A stretch of 38,790 bases of DNA from Ignavibacteria bacterium UBA2333 (GTDB lineage: Bacteria > Bacteroidota > Ignavibacteria > Kapaibacteriales > Kapaibacteriaceae), in assembly GCA_002344895.1 (NCBI GenBank), contig DDUR01000100.1, positions 1-38,790 of the forward strand, read 5' to 3'. The notes below the pieces were generated by a model. The model saw only the letters and a list, made by a program, of their open reading frames with translations, searched no databases and had not been told where the DNA came from. Below are positions 34,689-38,790 of this stretch, piece by piece. A program made the translations under genes and the position numbers. Within the stretch, counting starts at the first letter, position 1. Each line of letters opens with the position of its first letter.

Positions 34689-36887
34689 ATGAAACAGCGC
34701 TCAGTCATTGGCATCTTGGTGTTCGTCCTGTCTCACGTCATCAGCGCCACGCCTCTTGTTTACGGACGTGGCATATCCGACTGGGAAATCCGTCCGATTG
34801 GATCGTCAAACTCCGACCTGTTTGCCATCGATATGATGAACGACAGTGTCGGTGTGGCCGTTGGAGAGTATGGTCTTGTGCGTACTGCGCGTTCAAGCAC
34901 AAAGCTGCATGGGCTACCATCGATTATTTGGTCGACGATTCCCACCGTGGCACGGCAGAGTCTTCGTGACGTATATGTGCTGCCGACACGACATTTTATT
35001 GCCGTTGGTGACGCCGGGACAATCCTCAGAGGACACATTGATTCTTCCACATCTCGACTGATTTCGTCTCCCACACAATCAGATCTTACGGTCGTTGTAC
35101 GTGACAATGACAGACTTTTGATAGGGGGTAAAGGGGGCGTCGTTCTTACATCCGACGATCTGGGAACGACGTGGAATGTGGCACAATCACCAACGTCAAA
35201 CGACATCATTGATATCGCTCGATTCGACAGCATCTATGTTCTCACGTCTACTGAGATATGGAAGTCAGCAACTGGAGTTGAGTGGCACATCGTCTCACTC
35301 CCTGCAAATCTTACGCGACCGGTACGACTGCTCACGTTTGTTCGGCAAACCTCTCCGCCTGAAGGAAGAATCATCGTCTATGGTGATCCTTGGGTCTTCG
35401 TCAGTTCCAGTGATGGTGGAACCACGTGGAATGATCTTGGAATTGGATCAATGGCGCAACAATTCCCTCGAGCAACAATGTGGAGCGCTGATGTTTCTTC
35501 CGATGGAATGAGAATGTCTGTAACCCTGGACGAACGATATATGCCGCGACAGTTCCACATGATTTCGATAAACGGTGGACTTGACTGGACGAATAACTGT
35601 GATCAGTGGCATACACGATATGAGCACTACGACCAGGAGTGGGTGTCAGAACAGCGTCTCATAGGCGTAGCTATGGACAACATCTCGAGTACCTACACGC
35701 TTCGAGAAGACGGTGCCATGGTATCACCCGAGAACGGCACATCAACGTTTACGGTGCAGTCCGTAACGCGATCCGACGATAGTGTCTATATCGCAGGTGG
35801 AGGCGGTGACGTTCGTATTGTGGCAGTAGATACGTCGCACATACATGGGGAGAGGACTGTTGCTACGTTCTTTCCAGCATCACAACCAAGCATTGTATTT
35901 GCCAACTCAACAATGATCATGAGCCGTAATACAAATGCATCGCCTCCATTTGCTCCGGTTCTCGAACGATCTACAGACGGTGGGAAGACGTGGCAGGTAA
36001 TTCCCATCGAAGATCCAGCGATGAGTTCACTTCGACTCTATACCTACGCGTCAACGGTGCTTGCTGTAGGTTACGGTAAGGGTGCAATGGTCTCAACAGA
36101 CGAAGGAGCTACGTGGACGAAGGTAATGATTACGGAGGAGCACATCTACAGCCAGCCACAAGCATTACTCCTTCATGAGTCCTCATGGATTGAAGCCGTC
36201 TACGACGATCAGAGTAAGGATGTTCGATGGAGGCGTACAACCGATTTGGGATCAACCTGGACATGGTGTGGCCAGTCACCGACATTCGGAAGAATGGTTC
36301 GCTCTGGAACGGGCCGCCTTATCATGATTGGAAGTACACAGCAATCAGGCCGTCCCGTCGAGGATGTGGTTGCCATAAGTGATGATCTAGGTGACACGTG
36401 GAGAACAACGCTTTCAGGAACATCACCATCGAGCGGTTCCTTCATTTTTGACGCCGTCGCACGAGATACCAAGATCATTGCCGCTGGAGGTTTTGGCAAG
36501 TACATTGTCTCAACAGATAACGGAGAAACCTGGTCTGGTGACGAAACGTTAGCGTCCATGAGCGCAACCATGACCTTCCAATGTGTCTACATAGATCAAC
36601 GAGGGCGTTCCGTTCTGTACACGAACTATGGAGATGTTATCCTTGAGCGACCATCAGGGACGACGTCAACACATGAACAACACGTTGATGATAACGGTGT
36701 CTCATTCTACCGTCACGGCAATACGGTCTATATCACAAGTGAAACAGAGCCACAGGTGAGTATTTGTGATGTCCAAGGTCGATGCGCAACAATACCTGTC
36801 GCACATGTTGGAGGGACAGCCTGGCACGCAGATCTCCGTAGTTATGGAAGATCAACTATTATTATTTCTGTTCAATCTCGACGATAA
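34689..36887 (+). CDS. Exported BNR/YCF48-like beta-propeller protein (paralogue 2)
   Basis: A 732-residue exported paralogue of the preceding gene. The signal peptide is MKQRSVIGILVFVLSHVISA. Corresponding N-terminal strands are shared (DMMNDSVGVAVGEYGLVRTA versus VLNDSVTVGVGQRGCIVRSS). BNR motifs include TSDDLGTTWNV, SSDGGTTWNDL, SINGGLDWTN, STDGGKTWQVI, STDEGATWTKV, TTDLGSTWTWC, SDDLGDTWRTT and STDNGETWSG. The tail carries PQVSICDVQGRCATI and ends IIISVQSRR, a shortened sorting-like domain. Its last 26 bp overlap, in antisense, the end of the serine hydrolase gene. Separated from paralogue 1 by 132 bp with no visible terminator. Confidence 0.88.
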   Translation: MKQRSVIGILVFVLSHVISATPLVYGRGISDWEIRPIGSSNSDLFAIDMMNDSVGVAVGEYGLVRTARSSTKLHGLPSIIWSTIPTVARQSLRDVYVLPTRHFIAVGDAGTILRGHIDSSTSRLISSPTQSDLTVVVRDNDRLLIGGKGGVVLTSDDLGTTWNVAQSPTSNDIIDIARFDSIYVLTSTEIWKSATGVEWHIVSLPANLTRPVRLLTFVRQTSPPEGRIIVYGDPWVFVSSSDGGTTWNDLGIGSMAQQFPRATMWSADVSSDGMRMSVTLDERYMPRQFHMISINGGLDWTNNCDQWHTRYEHYDQEWVSEQRLIGVAMDNISSTYTLREDGAMVSPENGTSTFTVQSVTRSDDSVYIAGGGGDVRIVAVDTSHIHGERTVATFFPASQPSIVFANSTMIMSRNTNASPPFAPVLERSTDGGKTWQVIPIEDPAMSSLRLYTYASTVLAVGYGKGAMVSTDEGATWTKVMITEEHIYSQPQALLLHESSWIEAVYDDQSKDVRWRRTTDLGSTWTWCGQSPTFGRMVRSGTGRLIMIGSTQQSGRPVEDVVAISDDLGDTWRTTLSGTSPSSGSFIFDAVARDTKIIAAGGFGKYIVSTDNGETWSGDETLASMSATMTFQCVYIDQRGRSVLYTNYGDVILERPSGTTSTHEQHVDDNGVSFYRHGNTVYITSETEPQVSICDVQGRCATIPVAHVGGTAWHADLRSYGRSTIIISVQSRR

Positions 36888-38133
36888 ACGGGCCATAACC
36901 ATAACATGTCACATCGACTTCCATTCCTTCGCCTGACGTAAGCATACGTCCGGCTACATCATACAGCCGGTACGATGCCAAACCGTTCAACGAGACAACG
37001 TCGGGCGTTACGAGAAGCGCACGACGGTTTGGTGCAGTTGCCCCTTGTGCCCCTTGACCAGAGTCGTTCGATATTGAACTTGTAGAGCACGGTAGCGCTG
37101 AGATATACCGCCATAGATCTGTATCAAAACCGCTTAGTGCCGGCAACTCTTCAGAAGCCGGGTTACCAAGACGCACAACAACAAGATCCTGACTTGGTAT
37201 AAGATAGAGTTTTTGATCATTCTTGCCGAGGCCAGCAACAATATCCTTTGGCGCGGTGGGGACAAGGTCAGTAGAGTAGACAAACGGAATGCCTGGGCGC
37301 AGATAAGAACCTTGACCATTCAGCCACCACAAATATCCGTATGATGGATTTAATGTTTGTGACGGGCGCATTGCTCGATGAAGATAGGCCGTGTCGCGAA
37401 TGATTGTATCAGAATTCCAGACACCATCGTTCAGCACGAGTAGGCCAAACCGCGCCATTGCTCGAGGTTTTGAGTACAGAACGCCATCTATCCACAACCC
37501 ACCCATGCCGGTCCGCGATGCAAGATTGCGGAAGTAGTACTGTTGATACGTCTGGTTTGAAGCCTTGGCGATAACGTCTTGTAACAGGAGATATGTTGCA
37601 TTGTAGTAGTCCCAACGTGTGTCTGGTTCGTCACGATACTTGAGGCAAGAAGGTTCGGTGCAGTTATCATCCGGAGTCCGACCATCGATACCGGTTGTCA
37701 TCGTTAACTGATGACGTACGGTAATAGCAGCCTCCTGATCCTTTGTGCACGACGTCCACCCCTCACCCAGATATGTTGACGTTGGCGCTGAAATGTTAAG
37801 CAGGCCATTCTCCTGGGCATGACCAATAAGGAATGCCGTTACAACCTTACCAGCACTTGCCCAATACCATGCACTGTCGACAGTAAACGAATCATAGTAT
37901 TTCTCAACAACAATCTTGCCGCCTTTCAGAATGATGAAGGCTTTCGCATGTGTTGCACCAACGAAGTTGAGGAGGGAATCGATTCGATCCTGACACCAGC
38001 CAAGTTCTTGTGGATCTGTTGTTTCCCACGTGGAACCTGTATTCGGGGGAAAGTAGCGTTCCTGAGCACTGGCGGTACTCACGAGAAGTATGAGGGAGAC
38101 AATCCAGCAGACGAGGTTATGGGAAAGGCGCAA
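36862..38133 (-). CDS. Exported beta-lactamase-fold serine hydrolase with sorting-like tail
   Basis: A 423-residue exported hydrolase of the class C beta-lactamase/esterase fold. The start is TTG at 38133, strongly supported by AAAGGAG (38140-38146) 6 nt upstream; no ATG fits. The signal peptide is MRLSHNLVCWIVSLILLVST (cleaved near ASAQ). Ser-x-x-Lys is SAGK in WASAGKVVTAF, and the Tyr-x-Asn motif is YYN in WDYYNATYLLLQ. The YGYLWWLNGQG stretch is common in this group. After the catalytic domain a linker (SGQGAQGA) leads to a ~60-residue sorting-like tail (SYRLYDVAGRMLTSGE...FIVEIEQK). It is probably a surface esterase or peptidase. A beta-lactamase role is not shown. Confidence 0.9.
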   Translation of the reverse strand: MRLSHNLVCWIVSLILLVSTASAQERYFPPNTGSTWETTDPQELGWCQDRIDSLLNFVGATHAKAFIILKGGKIVVEKYYDSFTVDSAWYWASAGKVVTAFLIGHAQENGLLNISAPTSTYLGEGWTSCTKDQEAAITVRHQLTMTTGIDGRTPDDNCTEPSCLKYRDEPDTRWDYYNATYLLLQDVIAKASNQTYQQYYFRNLASRTGMGGLWIDGVLYSKPRAMARFGLLVLNDGVWNSDTIIRDTAYLHRAMRPSQTLNPSYGYLWWLNGQGSYLRPGIPFVYSTDLVPTAPKDIVAGLGKNDQKLYLIPSQDLVVVRLGNPASEELPALSGFDTDLWRYISALPCSTSSISNDSGQGAQGATAPNRRALLVTPDVVSLNGLASYRLYDVAGRMLTSGEGMEVDVTCYGYGPFIVEIEQK

Positions 38134-38139
38134 AAGGGG

Positions 38140-38146
38140 CTCCTTT
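38140..38146 (-). promoter_or_regulatory. Shine-Dalgarno fixing a TTG start
   Basis: AAAGGAG on the minus strand is 6 nt from TTG at 38133 and decides the start of the serine hydrolase. The spacer and start codon form part of the motif aaaggcgcaaaaggggc (38124-38140). The rest of 38147-38352 (about 200 bp) contains no gene I can see. Confidence 0.75.
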
Positions 38147-38352
38147 ATGATCGGTGCTTGGTTGGAGGAATGTCGTGAAAAGATGCCAGAGGACGGCAGA
38201 GGGAAAGATCCGAAGGCGAGTGAACGACGACCTCAGAACCACAACAAAACTGCAACGTTTAATCCGGCAACCGGGGAAGTCTTTTCATGTCCATTTCCGG
38301 TAATTTATGGTCAACAAACACTCAACATCTGCACATCGTGAGGAAACCTTTC

Positions 38353-38763
38353 ATGTCGCCACTCAACCCCTACTTCGCCTTTAATGGCAACGCTCTTGAG
38401 GCGATGCAGTTCTATCACAGCGTATTCGGTGGTGAGCTTCTGGCCCAGACCTTTGCCGACTCGCCGGTGCCTCACGATCCCGCCCATGGTCAACGGATCA
38501 TGCATGCGGAACTCCGCAGTGGCGGCCTCATGATAATGGCCTCTGATACCATGCCGGGGCAGCCAGACGTTATCGTTGGCGGCAACCTATCTCTGAGCAT
38601 CAACAATACAGATCTCGACGAGCAACGGAGACTCTTTACGGCACTTTCCGAGGGGGGGAAGGTTACCATGGACCTTCAGGACACCTTTTGGGGCGCGCGG
38701 TTTGGGATGCTGATTGACAAGTTTGGCACGAGCTGGATGTTTAACTGCGAGAAGGCCGGGTGA
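38353..38763 (+). CDS. PhnB-like VOC-family protein
   Basis: A 136-residue protein of the glyoxalase/VOC superfamily, PhnB type. The frame extends upstream to 38287, but ATG 38353 (AGGAAA about 6 nt upstream) starts with MSPLNPYFAFNGNALEAMQF, the family's N-terminus. The body has YHSVFGGELLAQTFADSPVP, IMHAELRSGGLMIMASDTMP and TFWGARFGMLIDKFGTSWMF, all typical. Such proteins are often called 3-demethylubiquinone-9 methyltransferase-like, but their activity is generally unknown and the VOC metal-binding set is incomplete. A 12-bp repeat begins right after its stop. Confidence 0.93.
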   Translation: MSPLNPYFAFNGNALEAMQFYHSVFGGELLAQTFADSPVPHDPAHGQRIMHAELRSGGLMIMASDTMPGQPDVIVGGNLSLSINNTDLDEQRRLFTALSEGGKVTMDLQDTFWGARFGMLIDKFGTSWMFNCEKAG

Positions 38764-38789
38764 AGGTGCCGGGGAAGGTGCCGGGGACC
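38764..38789. repeat. 12-bp G-rich tandem repeat after a stop codon
   Basis: Two perfect copies of aggtgccgggga (38764-38775 and 38776-38787) follow the stop of the VOC gene and run to the window edge, so the full array length is unknown. The last codons of the gene give a degenerate extra unit (aggccgggtga). Confidence 0.8.
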
Positions 38790-38790
38790 T

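Overview
The window encodes 31 protein-coding genes that I can support and one tRNA gene, on DNA of roughly 50% GC. Several large exported proteins end in C-terminal domains like those used by the Bacteroidota-type Por/type IX secretion system (T9SS). They occur beside DUF11 repeats, Ig-like and choice-of-anchor-D domains, BNR-type propellers and lipoproteins with short lipoboxes. This points to the Bacteroidota/Chlorobiota (FCB) group. My best guess is an Ignavibacteria/'Candidatus Kapabacteria'-like genome, inferred from protein style and not proven by any marker here. The arrangement looks chromosomal: housekeeping genes (rlmN, tRNA-Phe, oxyR-katA) are interspersed with many exported proteins. 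I see no phage, transposase, CRISPR or plasmid genes.

Layout. 1-1624 (minus): an ECF sigma factor and a membrane-spanning putative anti-sigma factor overlap by ATGA and end in a strong terminator. 1708-3871 (plus): an outer-membrane barrel-like protein and two tandem paralogous lipoproteins, closed by a terminator. 3955-7173 (plus): an FAD oxidoreductase, rlmN and an exported protein of unknown function, followed directly by a G-rich 10-bp tandem array. 7349-12668: two large exported proteins separated by a minus-strand CoA-binding protein and tRNA-Phe. 12718-15890 (minus): an exported unknown, an MDR oxidoreductase, a GNAT acetyltransferase and a DUF6069-like membrane protein. The last of these diverges from a MarR regulator (15943) that leads a DinB-like and a TraB/GumN-like gene. 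18519-21140 (minus): a large Ig/choice-of-anchor-D T9SS cargo protein. 21426-23907: divergent oxyR and katA, a peroxide-response module. 23922-25961: a DUF2911/TPR protein and a lipoprotein. 26090-30460: a 1456-residue DUF11-repeat T9SS cargo protein with a C11 tract upstream. 30549-32332: an FkbM methyltransferase, a GyrI-like protein and a VanX-type dipeptidase. 32406-38133: two paralogous BNR-propeller exported proteins and a convergent serine hydrolase with a sorting-like tail. 38353-38763: a PhnB-like VOC protein.

How it fits together. Seven genes appear to encode surface or secreted products with full or shortened C-terminal sorting-like domains. The sigma/anti-sigma pair diverges from an envelope operon and may sense envelope state. 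OxyR retains both redox cysteines at positions 199 and 208, and probably controls katA. The most unusual signals are non-coding: G-rich tandem arrays that abut stop codons, a repeated GGGGC-type 9-bp motif, simple-sequence tracts upstream of surface-protein genes, a promoter overlapping a terminator, and a shared-DNA convergent overlap that encodes two C-terminal tails. I did not find an obvious new defence or biosynthetic system.
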